A stretch of 64,000 nucleotides of DNA from Kurthia massiliensis (GTDB lineage: Bacteria > Bacillota > Bacilli > Bacillales_A > Planococcaceae): contig NZ_HE610999.1 of assembly GCF_000285555.1 (NCBI RefSeq), forward strand, positions 68,821 to 132,820, written 5' to 3'. Both the position numbers and the translations under genes were made by a program. Positions 17,684 through 26,803 of the stretch are shown piece after piece (position 1 is the first letter of the stretch; each line of letters opens with the position of its first letter). A model generated the notes under the pieces. It saw nothing but the letters and a program-made list of their open reading frames with translations. It searched no databases and was not told the origin of the DNA.

Positions 17684-20600
17684 TTATTTATATACTGTAA
17701 TTTTCGTGCCTTTAGAATAATTTTTCCCAGCATCTTTTGCTTTTAAGTAAAGCGTCGTACGCGCTTTTTGTGCTGGCATACGTAACGTGTAATGACCGTT
17801 TTTGTCTACTTTTGCATTCGCAATCGCTTTCCCATTTTTATATAAATATACGCGTGAGCCTGGTTCTGCCTTACCTTTTACAACTTTTGTTGAGGCTGTC
17901 ACTTTTGTTGTTACTTTCGGTTTTGCTGGTGCCACCTGGTCTTTTACTTTGCCTATTTGCACCGTTTTGTTCCCAGCTTTATCTGTCACAACGACTTTAA
18001 ATTTCGCATTTCCTTTTAAATGATCAATTGTAAATGTGTACGTACCATCTTTATCTGCCTTTTTCGTATACGTTTTACCGTTGATCGTTACTTTAATCGT
18101 AGCGCCTTTTTCTGTTTTCACAGTAATTTTATTCGATTTATTTGACGCTTTAATTTTCGATACTTTCGGTGCCGTTTTATCCGCTACTTTGACCTCTGTT
18201 GTTGTTGATTGACCATCTTTTGTCGCAACGAGCGTTAACGTTGTATCTGCCTCTTGTTTAGGAATTTTAATTGAATAGTGACCATTTTCATCTGCAACGG
18301 CTTCACCAATTACTTTATCACCGTCTTTCACGATAACTGTTGCGCCTGGTGTCGTTTGACCTTTAATGACACCTGATTTATCTGACACAGTAGACGTTGT
18401 TTTCGGTGCTTCTGGCGCTTGTTGTGCTGGTGATTCTGTTGATGGCTCTTCTGTTGTCGTTTCTTCAGAAGGCTTCTCTGGTGTTGAAGGAGGCGTTACA
18501 CTTACCGCTCCAACTTTGAAGTTTGCAGCTGATTTTACAGCGCCAAGTGGACTACCAGCAATCGCTAATTGTAATTGATAATTTCCTGCTGACGTTGGTG
18601 CGGTTAATCCGTGAATATGATGATAAAACATTGTATCTGCTTTTTTCGATACCGTGTTGCCATTTGCATCAATAATCGATGCGACCGGTGCTACACTACC
18701 CGATACAGCTGCATGTGTGTCACTACCATGTGCAACTTCATAAGAAACTTGTCCATCACGCAACACATATGCTGCCTCTTCTTCGCTAGCTGTCGCATAA
18801 TCATTCGTTTGGTTTACTAATACTGATGATAAACGGTTATCGTAAGCATCTGTAATAGATGTCGTTGCACTTACAGCTTCGTTTGCATTATAAGCTGTTT
18901 TACCGATTTCTACCGCTGTTTTAAGTTGACCGCCTACTTTCCAAGTAGATACATCGCCTGCGACGAATTGTTGGTCACCTTTAGAGAAATAGTAGTTCCA
19001 AATTTTCGCATTGTTTTCTGGATCACCAAATCCAAGCTGTACTTGCATATTCATGTCGATATCTGATTGTACGTAGAAATTGTGGCCTGTACGTAATGTC
19101 GATGTGAATGAAGAGCTATATTTGTTGTAAGGATATAAAATCGCACCGCGGAAATCTTTAAAGCCTTCTGTATCCGCTTGAATTTTCACTTGCGCTAAAT
19201 CTTCTTTATCAAATGTAACTGTATTGTTAGCATCTTCAGCAGCAGATACTTCTACATTTGGATTTAAGAAATAATAGTTGTCTTGTTTTTTATTTGCATC
19301 TGGTAATGTAACATAGTTTCCTTCAATGACATAGTGACCTGTAGAAGCTTCTTCTGCTACTTTATTTGCTGATAAGCTTATATCATCTGAAGCATCTAAG
19401 TAAATTGAGTCTTTTTTATAGTTTTGCAAGTTGTTCACAGTTGGATATGCTTTTTGCCCTGCAACAGTCACTTCTTTTTTAATCATCCATAATTTTGTTG
19501 ACGTTTGAATGTCTCCACCATTCTCATCAATAGCATTTACTTTCACTTCACGCATCGTTTTCGGAATCGTCATCGTCGTATTTAAATCTGCTAATGAATC
19601 AAATTGACGATAGAAGTATGCATAGTGGCCGTCTTTAATATAACGCACTACAGCAACGTTTCCGCCTTCTAACGCACTTGTTTTTAAATTATCTGGTAAG
19701 TTTAATACTTTTGAGCTATCAGAGTTACGGTTATAATATTGATTCCACGTAATATTACCATCGTCATCTTTTTCAGCACGTAATAACGTTACATACGTCG
19801 CAACATTTGCACTTGCTTCATCTTTTAATGTAAATGTTGAGCCCGTATCTGCTAAGTGCATCGTTAATGTTTTTGAAATACCGTCTTCTTGCTCTGTAGA
19901 AGGCTGTTGACCGGCATTACGTGTTAACGGACTTGCTTTCGCTGTTACAGAAATATCATAATCCCCTTGTACGTAATCGGCTGCTGTCAATACGATAAAT
20001 GAATACATGTAATACATTCGGTTCGCAGGGTTTACTGCATTTTTCGCATCACTATCTAACAATACTTTATTGTCGCTATTACGCTTAATAACATATTTCG
20101 CGTAAATGTCACCGAAATCTTTTGATTCTACTTTCCATTCTTCATCTTGTTCTTGCGTTTGTGTTTTACCCGTCTCGACATCTTTTTTATATAAAGCATC
20201 CTCGCTATTATTTAACGTACCGCGCTTCATGCCAACGAGCTCATTGCCATATTGATCTGCAAATACTTGCGTTGTGTAAAACGCTTGGTCTAATTTGTAA
20301 GCTGTATTCGGATCTTCACGTTCAATATATTCAACTTTACGTTGTTTCGCATAACGCGCAACCGCTTCTTGGTCCGCTTTTAAGTCGATACTAATTTGGC
20401 CGCCTACTTTAAGCGCTGTTTCTTGACCTTTCGTTACACTCGCTTCTTTACCTTCTGCAAATGAATAAATCCAGTTGCCTTTACCGTCATTCGTATCGTC
20501 TTTTACTTCCGCATCAATAATGTATTGATAATCGCCAGGTGTGACGTAGAAATGACGGCCTGTCGCAATGCCTTCGCCAAATGCTTCGTTCATTGCATCG

Positions 20601-22750
20601 TTATATACGTATAACACGGCATTTTCTAATTTTTCGTCTGAATTATCGACTGATAATTCACCAGCCTCAGCTGCATCAAAGGTAATCGTTTGCGCGGACG
20701 TCATATTTTCGTTCGTTTTTGATAAGAAATACGTATTACCGTCTTGTTTCGCATAAGAGAATAAATTATAAGAAGCTTTATCTACGTATAACGTTGGCGC
20801 TTCTGACCCTAACGCATTAATGTCTGTCATTTCACCGACAGTATTTCCTTTGCTATCTTGCATCGAAATGAAATATTGAGCATCTTCAATCGCTGAGCCG
20901 TCTTTACCTTTTGTCGTAAGATTTACTTTTTGTGTATTTTCACTTTCTAACGTGATCGCACCTTTATCGTTAATATCACGAGAATACACGAACCATGCGT
21001 TATCGCCTTGTGCATCATCAAATTTACCTTGTACAACGACACGTAAATCTTTTAAGTCTGTTCCTACATAACTTGGTACACGTACAGCCCCTGCATTATC
21101 TGATGCACCGCTCCATAATTCTTTATAAGAACCGTCTTCATCTTGCTCATATAACTTCACCGTTGCCCCTTTTGCAACTTTATCACTCGGTGTTTTCACA
21201 CTAAACATATAGCCTGATGAAACGTTGTTTTTTACTTGAATTGTACGTTCATCTGTACTTACGACTGTATCGCCTTCATACGCCACAATTTTGACAGCAT
21301 GTGCGCCGTCTGTTAAAGCTGTCGTATCAAATGAAGCATCAAATTGCTTGTTCACTACGTTACCTGATGCTACTTCTGTACCGTCCACGTATACTTTCAT
21401 CGCTGTGACGTTGTCATCTGTCGACACAGATACTGGTGTATGACCGACAACATTCGCATTTTTCTTCGGTGCATTCACTGTAAATGGTTTCGTATCTACA
21501 TTTTTTTCTAACGCTTTCACCGCATTTACTTTGCCATAACCTGATTGATTGTCACGACCTTCATCACCTAAATCTGTCGCTGTATTTTCTAGCACTTGCG
21601 TTACTTCATTGACAGTTGCTTCTTTATTTTGTGCTTTATAAAGCGCTGCTACTGCGGCTACGTGCGGCGTTGCATAAGAAGTACCTGTACCCGTTGTATA
21701 ATGCCCATCTTCATCACCTAAGTCACCGTCAAGAGACGTACTAATAACGCCGACACCTGGTGCGACCAAATCGACTGTTTCACCGACATTTGAGCCACTA
21801 TACACTTGGTCATTTTTATCGACTGAGCCGACTGAAATGACATTATCCGATGCTGCTGGGAAGTTCGCATCTGCGTTACCGCCGCCATTCCCAGATGCTG
21901 CTACGACAACAACGTCTTTTGCAACGGCACGTTGAATTGCTTCTTCAATCGCGTCACTATATTCGCCTGAAAGACTCATATTAATAACGTCTGCACCTTT
22001 TTCTACTGCATAGTCGATACCATCAGCGATATCAGCAGCTGTACCTTCACCATTTTTCGCCATTACTTTCACAGGAATGACTTGAACATCTTCTTCACCC
22101 GCTACGCCAGCGATCCCTTTGCCATTATTGGCACTCGCTGCGATAATACCTGATACGAACGTACCGTGTCCGTTATCATCATTCCCATTTAAATTCCCTT
22201 TATCTTTTGCACTTTGAACAAACGTCTTTCCATCTGTTAAACGCCCTGCTAAATCAGCATGTTCTAAATCAACACCTGTATCTAACACCGCTACTTTTAC
22301 TGCATCTTTATTCGCCGCATTTTTCGCTTGTGCCCACGCAGCTTCTGTCTCGATTGCTTTTAAGTTCCATTGATTATCAACATATGTATCTTTTTCGCCA
22401 GATTTTACTTCCGCTACAGCTTGTTGTAATTGTTCTGTCGTATCATCTGTTGCCACTTTATAAATTTTATTTTCTTCAACGAAATCGACATTATCGTCTG
22501 CTTCTAATTTTTCCACGACTTTATCAGCGTCTTCTACAGAAACGTCAATAACCGTTTTATCGTCATAAACATTGACGATTTCCGCATCAAGCGTTTTCGC
22601 TTCTTTCGTTGATAACGTATCTTCTGATTTGTATTGCACTAATAATTGTGTCGTTTCTTCATTCGTTTCAGCTTGTGCTTGCATATTAACTGGTAAAATT
22701 GCCGATGCTGTTAATGCAACCGTTGCTACTTTCGCAATTGATTTTTTCAT
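17684..22750 (-). CDS. giant secreted subtilisin-like (S8) protease with Ig-like C-terminal domains
   Basis: 1688 aa from ATG 22750 (AAAGGAG upstream). Signal peptide (1-28), inhibitor I9-type propeptide (about 35-100), S8 catalytic domain (about 130-420) with Asp157 (VAVLDTGVD), His195 (NGHGTFVSG), oxyanion Asn288 (AASGNG) and Ser358 (GTSYATPHVA). An Ig-like region (PFTVNAPKKNANVVGHTPVS) follows, then a long multi-domain part of about 900 residues. A Pro/Glu/Thr linker (about 1390-1425) leads to three Ig-like repeats of roughly 80 aa ending at the C-terminus. No LPxTG or SLH anchor. Probably a surface or extracellular protease. Two Fur-type boxes precede it. Confidence 0.93.
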   Translation of the reverse strand: MKKSIAKVATVALTASAILPVNMQAQAETNEETTQLLVQYKSEDTLSTKEAKTLDAEIVNVYDDKTVIDVSVEDADKVVEKLEADDNVDFVEENKIYKVATDDTTEQLQQAVAEVKSGEKDTYVDNQWNLKAIETEAAWAQAKNAANKDAVKVAVLDTGVDLEHADLAGRLTDGKTFVQSAKDKGNLNGNDDNGHGTFVSGIIAASANNGKGIAGVAGEEDVQVIPVKVMAKNGEGTAADIADGIDYAVEKGADVINMSLSGEYSDAIEEAIQRAVAKDVVVVAASGNGGGNADANFPAASDNVISVGSVDKNDQVYSGSNVGETVDLVAPGVGVISTSLDGDLGDEDGHYTTGTGTSYATPHVAAVAALYKAQNKEATVNEVTQVLENTATDLGDEGRDNQSGYGKVNAVKALEKNVDTKPFTVNAPKKNANVVGHTPVSVSTDDNVTAMKVYVDGTEVASGNVVNKQFDASFDTTALTDGAHAVKIVAYEGDTVVSTDERTIQVKNNVSSGYMFSVKTPSDKVAKGATVKLYEQDEDGSYKELWSGASDNAGAVRVPSYVGTDLKDLRVVVQGKFDDAQGDNAWFVYSRDINDKGAITLESENTQKVNLTTKGKDGSAIEDAQYFISMQDSKGNTVGEMTDINALGSEAPTLYVDKASYNLFSYAKQDGNTYFLSKTNENMTSAQTITFDAAEAGELSVDNSDEKLENAVLYVYNDAMNEAFGEGIATGRHFYVTPGDYQYIIDAEVKDDTNDGKGNWIYSFAEGKEASVTKGQETALKVGGQISIDLKADQEAVARYAKQRKVEYIEREDPNTAYKLDQAFYTTQVFADQYGNELVGMKRGTLNNSEDALYKKDVETGKTQTQEQDEEWKVESKDFGDIYAKYVIKRNSDNKVLLDSDAKNAVNPANRMYYMYSFIVLTAADYVQGDYDISVTAKASPLTRNAGQQPSTEQEDGISKTLTMHLADTGSTFTLKDEASANVATYVTLLRAEKDDDGNITWNQYYNRNSDSSKVLNLPDNLKTSALEGGNVAVVRYIKDGHYAYFYRQFDSLADLNTTMTIPKTMREVKVNAIDENGGDIQTSTKLWMIKKEVTVAGQKAYPTVNNLQNYKKDSIYLDASDDISLSANKVAEEASTGHYVIEGNYVTLPDANKKQDNYYFLNPNVEVSAAEDANNTVTFDKEDLAQVKIQADTEGFKDFRGAILYPYNKYSSSFTSTLRTGHNFYVQSDIDMNMQVQLGFGDPENNAKIWNYYFSKGDQQFVAGDVSTWKVGGQLKTAVEIGKTAYNANEAVSATTSITDAYDNRLSSVLVNQTNDYATASEEEAAYVLRDGQVSYEVAHGSDTHAAVSGSVAPVASIIDANGNTVSKKADTMFYHHIHGLTAPTSAGNYQLQLAIAGSPLGAVKSAANFKVGAVSVTPPSTPEKPSEETTTEEPSTESPAQQAPEAPKTTSTVSDKSGVIKGQTTPGATVIVKDGDKVIGEAVADENGHYSIKIPKQEADTTLTLVATKDGQSTTTEVKVADKTAPKVSKIKASNKSNKITVKTEKGATIKVTINGKTYTKKADKDGTYTFTIDHLKGNAKFKVVVTDKAGNKTVQIGKVKDQVAPAKPKVTTKVTASTKVVKGKAEPGSRVYLYKNGKAIANAKVDKNGHYTLRMPAQKARTTLYLKAKDAGKNYSKGTKITVYK

Positions 22751-22764
22751 ATGTAAAACTCCTT

Positions 22765-22779
22765 TGAGAATCATTTTCA
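22765..22779. promoter_or_regulatory. Fur box 1 (overlaps the S8 ribosome binding site region)
   Basis: TGAGAATCATTTTCA matches the Bacillus 7-1-7 Fur consensus TGATAATNATTATCA at 12 of 14 positions. It begins immediately upstream of the S8 Shine-Dalgarno sequence (22759-22765). Confidence 0.7.
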
Positions 22780-22805
22780 TTTAAATTATTCAAATGCATC
22801 ATAAA

Positions 22806-22820
22806 TGAAAATGATTATCA
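22806..22820. promoter_or_regulatory. Fur box 2
   Basis: TGAAAATGATTATCA matches the 7-1-7 Fur consensus at 13 of 14 positions; the longer GAAAATGATTATCAATTTC (22807-22825) matches the 19-bp Fur box at 16 of 19. It lies 56 bases upstream of the S8 start codon, where the promoter is expected. Confidence 0.8.
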
Positions 22821-23071
22821 ATTTCAATCATTTTTCAAAAAAAGCAAAAAAATATTACCTATCAAAGCATTTTTCAACCAATATGAGGGCAAATACCTAT
22901 TTTTATTTGTTAATGATTTATAATTTGACAAATTTATTAGTAATTATTTTTCAAATATTCAGATATATAGACATGGACTTTTGCTTGACTTTAAATTATT
23001 TTAGCTAGTTGTTTACGATATTAGATATTTGCGTTATGTTAGAAACATTCAAATAAGTAAGGGATTTTTAT

Positions 23072-23380
23072 ATGGCTATTATTAATGCAACTGATCAAAC
23101 TTTTTATGACGACACGAAAAACGGGCTCGTACTTGTCGACTTTTGGGCAACGTGGTGTGGTCCTTGTAAAATGCTAGCACCCGTTTTAGAACAATTAGCA
23201 ACTGAAATTGACGTGCCAATCGTAAAATTGGAAGTTGAAGAAAATCCAGCGACTGCAAGCGAATACAGTATCATGTCTGTACCTTCACTATTTTTAATGA
23301 AAGATGGCGAAGTCGTTGCAAAAACTGGCGGGTACCAACCGAAAGAACTACTAGAAGAATTTATTAATAATTATCGCTAA
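23072..23380 (+). CDS. trxA: thioredoxin (second copy)
   Basis: 102 aa with FWATWCGPCKMLAPV (active Cys about 29 and 32) and the cis-Pro loop SVPSLFLM. It differs from the copy at 1637 in only 13 residues. AAGTAAGGG ribosome binding site. Its 3' end is followed by the palindrome at 23392-23419 and then by the PAS gene. Confidence 0.93.
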   Translation: MAIINATDQTFYDDTKNGLVLVDFWATWCGPCKMLAPVLEQLATEIDVPIVKLEVEENPATASEYSIMSVPSLFLMKDGEVVAKTGGYQPKELLEEFINNYR

Positions 23381-23391
23381 AAAACGACGAC

Positions 23392-23419
23392 ACCCCTCTT
23401 TTCAATTGAAAAGAGGGGT
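23392..23419 (+). terminator. 28-bp perfect palindrome: terminator or attenuator
   Basis: ACCCCTCTTTTC-AATT-GAAAAGAGGGGT. It lacks a T-run. Its right arm carries AGAGGGG, the only ribosome binding site for the gene starting at ATG 23423, so folding would hide that site. Confidence 0.7.
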
Positions 23420-23422
23420 TGT

Positions 23423-24379
23423 ATGTTTTCATTTTTACAAACGCCGCCAAAAAGACCGCAAAAGTCACCTTTCTTAAACACAATTGAAACATTTGTCGAG
23501 CAATTAGAAACAGGCGAATGGCGCCATTTTTCGACGACGCATTTATCACCGACTGAACAATATTTGATTCAAACATTACAAGAACATTATGAGTACAACG
23601 AAACCCGTTTAGAACAGGCAGATACGCTATTTTCAGCAATTTGTGCAGCCGCAAATATCGGTTATTTCGTGACAGACGTCGTAAATGGTGATTTAACGAT
23701 TTCTGAAACGACAACGATATTTAGTCCACAATTACAGCAAATGCTTGAAATTGATGATACAGAACGCTATGAATTTACGAACTTTATTCATCCAGATGAT
23801 CAACTACATATGCAACAAACATTATCAGAAGGCCTTTATGCGAGAGTACCTCATATGCATCACCATTACCGGATTATGACCAAAAACGGACATATTCGGC
23901 ATATCGACTGTTACGTACAATTGTTATTTACGAAAGACGTCCTGACGCAAATTTACGGTGTCGTGCGTGATTTAACAGACGAGATTGCAGCTCAACAGCA
24001 TTTAGAAAATACGCTTGAAAAATATAGTTTAATTACGGAAATTATGCATGAGTCTCCTTGGGAGGTAAATATTCGCAATTATCAGAATTTAAATGATACA
24101 GCTAATACAGTTTGGTTTTCAGCACAGTTTTTAACAGCTTTCGGGTATAATGATGCGACACAGCCACAATCGTATCGTGCATTTGCAGAACTCGTACATC
24201 CTGAAGATCGTGCTTATACGAATGAAACATTTAAAGTTTGTATGCAAGAAGCTCGTCATCACAAAAAAGCATCATGTGAGCTCGTTTACCGCGTTCGTAA
24301 TTATCACGGCGAATATATTTCAATGAGTGACCGTGTGCCCGGCCATCGAATTTTAATGAGTCAAATTAAAGGCCGTTGA
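23423..24379 (+). pseudogene. PAS-domain sensory protein, truncated by an IS remnant
   Basis: 318 codons. The N-terminal region is followed by a first PAS domain (about 65-195; ANIGYFVTDVVNGDLTISET, FIHPDDQLHMQQTL, GVVRDLTDEIAAQ) and a second PAS domain (about 205-310; ELVHPEDRAY, SCELVYRVRNYHGEYISMSD). The second PAS stops before its last strands and no output domain follows; the final dozen residues probably come from the transposase fragment. The architecture matches PAS-containing methyl-accepting chemotaxis proteins or GGDEF sensors that have lost the signalling half. Confidence 0.75.
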
Positions 24380-24985
24380 AAATTGCTTAGACTTAAAACC
24401 ATTAGAAATCGTTTTAGATGCAGGTTATTATAATGCGGACCTTATAAGGGAACTTGTTCATTCAAATATTACTCCCTATATTTCTTATAAGAGATTTAAA
24501 AATAACCAGCACCCTAAATGTAAAAATGCTCATTTTAAACAGATAAATGATTCTCTATATGTATGTAAACAAGGTATTCCTTTTTATCATGTAAATACAA
24601 TACGTCAAGGCTATCATATATATCAACCACCTAAAGGTTCTTGACAGAACTGTCCTTATCAACAGAAAGCGGACGAAGACCGACTTTTAAGAATTTCTAT
24701 TCATCAACCATATTATGATATTGCGAGAAATAACCGTTTATCTCCAAGAGGCAAACAATTAAAACCTGTACGTTCTTCTACGATTGAACTTAGTTTCGCA
24801 AATAGTAAAGAGCTCCATGGTATGCGTTATGCACGCTACCGCGGAGCTCTTAAAGTAATGGTCAGGTTTTAACGACCGCCATCGTACAAAACCTTCTCAG
24901 GTTCGCCAACCTGGAATTAGCCAAAAAAATGGGCTGGTTCTTAACATATGAACCTATTATAAAAAAATTCGAAGAATTTGAGTAG
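24358..24985 (+). mobile_element. IS1182-type transposase, degenerate C-terminal fragment
   Basis: Reading from about 24358 gives VKLKAVENCLDLKPLEIVLD then AGYYNADL (catalytic Asp region of a DDE transposase). An in-frame TGA is at 24642-24644, then come ARNNRLSPRGK and ELSFANSKELHGMRYARYRG (the Glu motif). A frameshift near 24860-24875 leads to QVLTTAIVQNLLRFANLELA and EPIIKKFEEFE, ending at TAG 24983. The 5' half is absent. The element is immobile and fused to the truncated PAS gene. Confidence 0.85.
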
Positions 24986-25042
24986 AAAAAAGACTCAAAT
25001 TTCCACAGAAAATAATTGACAGACGACTTTTTAAACAAACTG

Positions 25043-25080
25043 AAAACGTCCTACCTTTTATGTATGGCGTTTTTTATTTT
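25043..25080 (+). terminator. terminator, near-copy of 17554-17584
   Basis: AAAACGTCCTAC-CTTTTA-TGTATGGCGTTTTTT, followed by T-rich sequence. It differs from the first copy by one base in the left arm. Confidence 0.8.
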
Positions 25081-25551
25081 TTTGATATTTTTTTGATATT
25101 TTTTTGTTTATTTTCCCAATATTGTGAGCAACATTCAATTCATCCATAGAATGAAAAGATAGAAATTGATGTAATATTTGCATGATAAATAAGATTATTT
25201 TGAAAGTTTTTATAAATTAATTTCTTCCATTTTTTTCGAATATTTTAATTAGGGATATTTTTTATCCCATATTTACTTTAGCAATATACGCCTATTATTA
25301 TGCTTTTATAGACTTTCTTAACAAGATTACATTTTTCAGAAAAATGGTGGGATATTTTAAAACCCACTATTTTTTTCTTTTTATTCTCAAAAGAAGGATT
25401 GTTCAAAATATTATATATTTCAGAAAAGTTTTTCTTTTTGTTAAAAATATATTTTTATTATAAAAACACTTGAAACTTTTACACTATACCTCTAGGATAA
25501 TAAACGTAACATTTAATCAAATCTAAAATCTAAATATTGAGGTACTCACAC
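25081..25551. other. AT-rich intergenic region upstream of nupC
   Basis: About 470 bp, very AT-rich, beginning with T-tract repeats (three TTTTTTTGATAT-like units at 25075-25110). No coding frames. A CACTTG...TATACC region at 25467-25490 may be part of the nupC promoter, but this is weak. Confidence 0.4.
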
Positions 25552-26736
25552 ATGTCTATTTTAATCGGAATCGTAGGCCTGATTGTCGTTCTTGGAATCG
25601 CTTACTTAATGAGTAGCGATCGCAAAGCAATCAACTTTAAAGCGATTGGTATCATGTTCGTATTACAAATCATCTTAACATTAGTAATGTTTAAAACTAC
25701 TGTTGGTTTAAAAGTAATCGAATCTACTAGTAATGGTCTAACAAAAGTGATCAACTATGGTCGTGAAGGTATTGACTTCGTTATTGGCGGTTGGATCCCA
25801 GAAGGCGGTTCTCCATTCTTCGTTAACGTATTATTAATTCTTATTTTCACTTCTATGTTATTATCACTTTTAACATACTTACGTATTTTACCGATCATCA
25901 TTAAATACGTTGGTGGTTTCTTAGCGAAAATTACAGGTGTTTCTCCAGTTGCAACTTTCCACGCAATTAACAACATTTTCTTTGGTCAATCTGAAGGTAT
26001 TTTAGCAATCAAATCACACGTACTTAAAATGGATAAAAACAGCGTTATGGTTATGTCTATTACGTCTATGGCATCTGCATCTGCCTCTATCATGGCATCA
26101 TATATCACGATGTTACCAGCAAAATACGTATTAGGTGCAATGGCGCTTAATGCTTTATCTGGTTTAATCATCGGTATTATTATCGCCCCTGAAACTGCAG
26201 AAGCAAGAGAAGAAACAATCTCTATTAAACAAGCGAGCCCTGCTAAATCTTTATTTGATTCAATTTCTATCGGTGCGATGGACGGTGGTAAAGTTGCGTT
26301 AATCGTAACTGCAATGCTTGTGTCATACGTTGGTTTAATGGCATTAATCGATGCTGCTTTCAACGGTATGTTCGGTATAACATTTACTGAAGTTTTAGGT
26401 TACATTTTCGCTCCAATCGCTTGGATTATGGGTATCCCAGCTAGCGACATTTTAATCGCTGGTCAAACAATGGGTACAAAACTTGCGACAAATGAATTCG
26501 TCGCTATGTTACAATTCATGGATGAAATGAAAAACGTTTCTGAAAAAACAATTGCAATCGTATCTGTATTCTTAATCAGCTTTGCTAACTTCAGCTCTAT
26601 CGGTATCGTTGCCGGTGCTGTACAAGCTGTAAGCGGTGAAAAAGCTGCGATCGTGACAAAACATGGTCTTAAAATATTAGTTGCAGCTACATTAGTTTCA
26701 GTATTTACAGCTACATTAGTAGGTTTATTCATGTAA
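25552..26736 (+). CDS. nupC: NupC-family concentrative nucleoside transporter
   Basis: 394 aa, inner-membrane nucleoside:H+ or Na+ symporter. Family hallmarks: GQSEGILAIK (about 149-158), MTSMASASASIMASY-like stretch, and LAGQTMGTKLATNEFVA (about 303-319). Start ATG 25552 (MSILIGIV) follows TGAGGT; an upstream TTG frame at 25537 would overlap that site. Followed by a 28-bp palindrome and a terminator. Confidence 0.93.
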   Translation: MSILIGIVGLIVVLGIAYLMSSDRKAINFKAIGIMFVLQIILTLVMFKTTVGLKVIESTSNGLTKVINYGREGIDFVIGGWIPEGGSPFFVNVLLILIFTSMLLSLLTYLRILPIIIKYVGGFLAKITGVSPVATFHAINNIFFGQSEGILAIKSHVLKMDKNSVMVMSITSMASASASIMASYITMLPAKYVLGAMALNALSGLIIGIIIAPETAEAREETISIKQASPAKSLFDSISIGAMDGGKVALIVTAMLVSYVGLMALIDAAFNGMFGITFTEVLGYIFAPIAWIMGIPASDILIAGQTMGTKLATNEFVAMLQFMDEMKNVSEKTIAIVSVFLISFANFSSIGIVAGAVQAVSGEKAAIVTKHGLKILVAATLVSVFTATLVGLFM

Positions 26737-26738
26737 GC

Positions 26739-26766
26739 ATTAAAAAGTAAACGTTTACTTTTTAAT
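26739..26766. repeat. 28-bp perfect palindrome after nupC
   Basis: ATTAAAAAGTAAAC and its exact reverse complement GTTTACTTTTTAAT abut without a loop. It lies directly before the terminator at 26770. Confidence 0.8.
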
Positions 26767-26769
26767 TAC

Positions 26770-26803
26770 AAAAAAGACTCCGCCAATTTGCGGAGTCTTT
26801 TTC
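26770..26803. terminator. bidirectional terminator
   Basis: AAAGACTCCGC-CAATTT-GCGGAGTCTTT between convergent nupC and GNAT genes. Confidence 0.9.

Noticed and set aside
17737-22551. Several plus-strand frames inside the S8 gene
   Set aside because: Antisense shadows of a long gene with strong codon bias; no ribosome binding sites.
22750-22780. Upstream ATG for the S8 protease (22780)
   Set aside because: It lies upstream of the AAAGGAG site and inside a Fur box; ATG 22750 gives a normal signal peptide.
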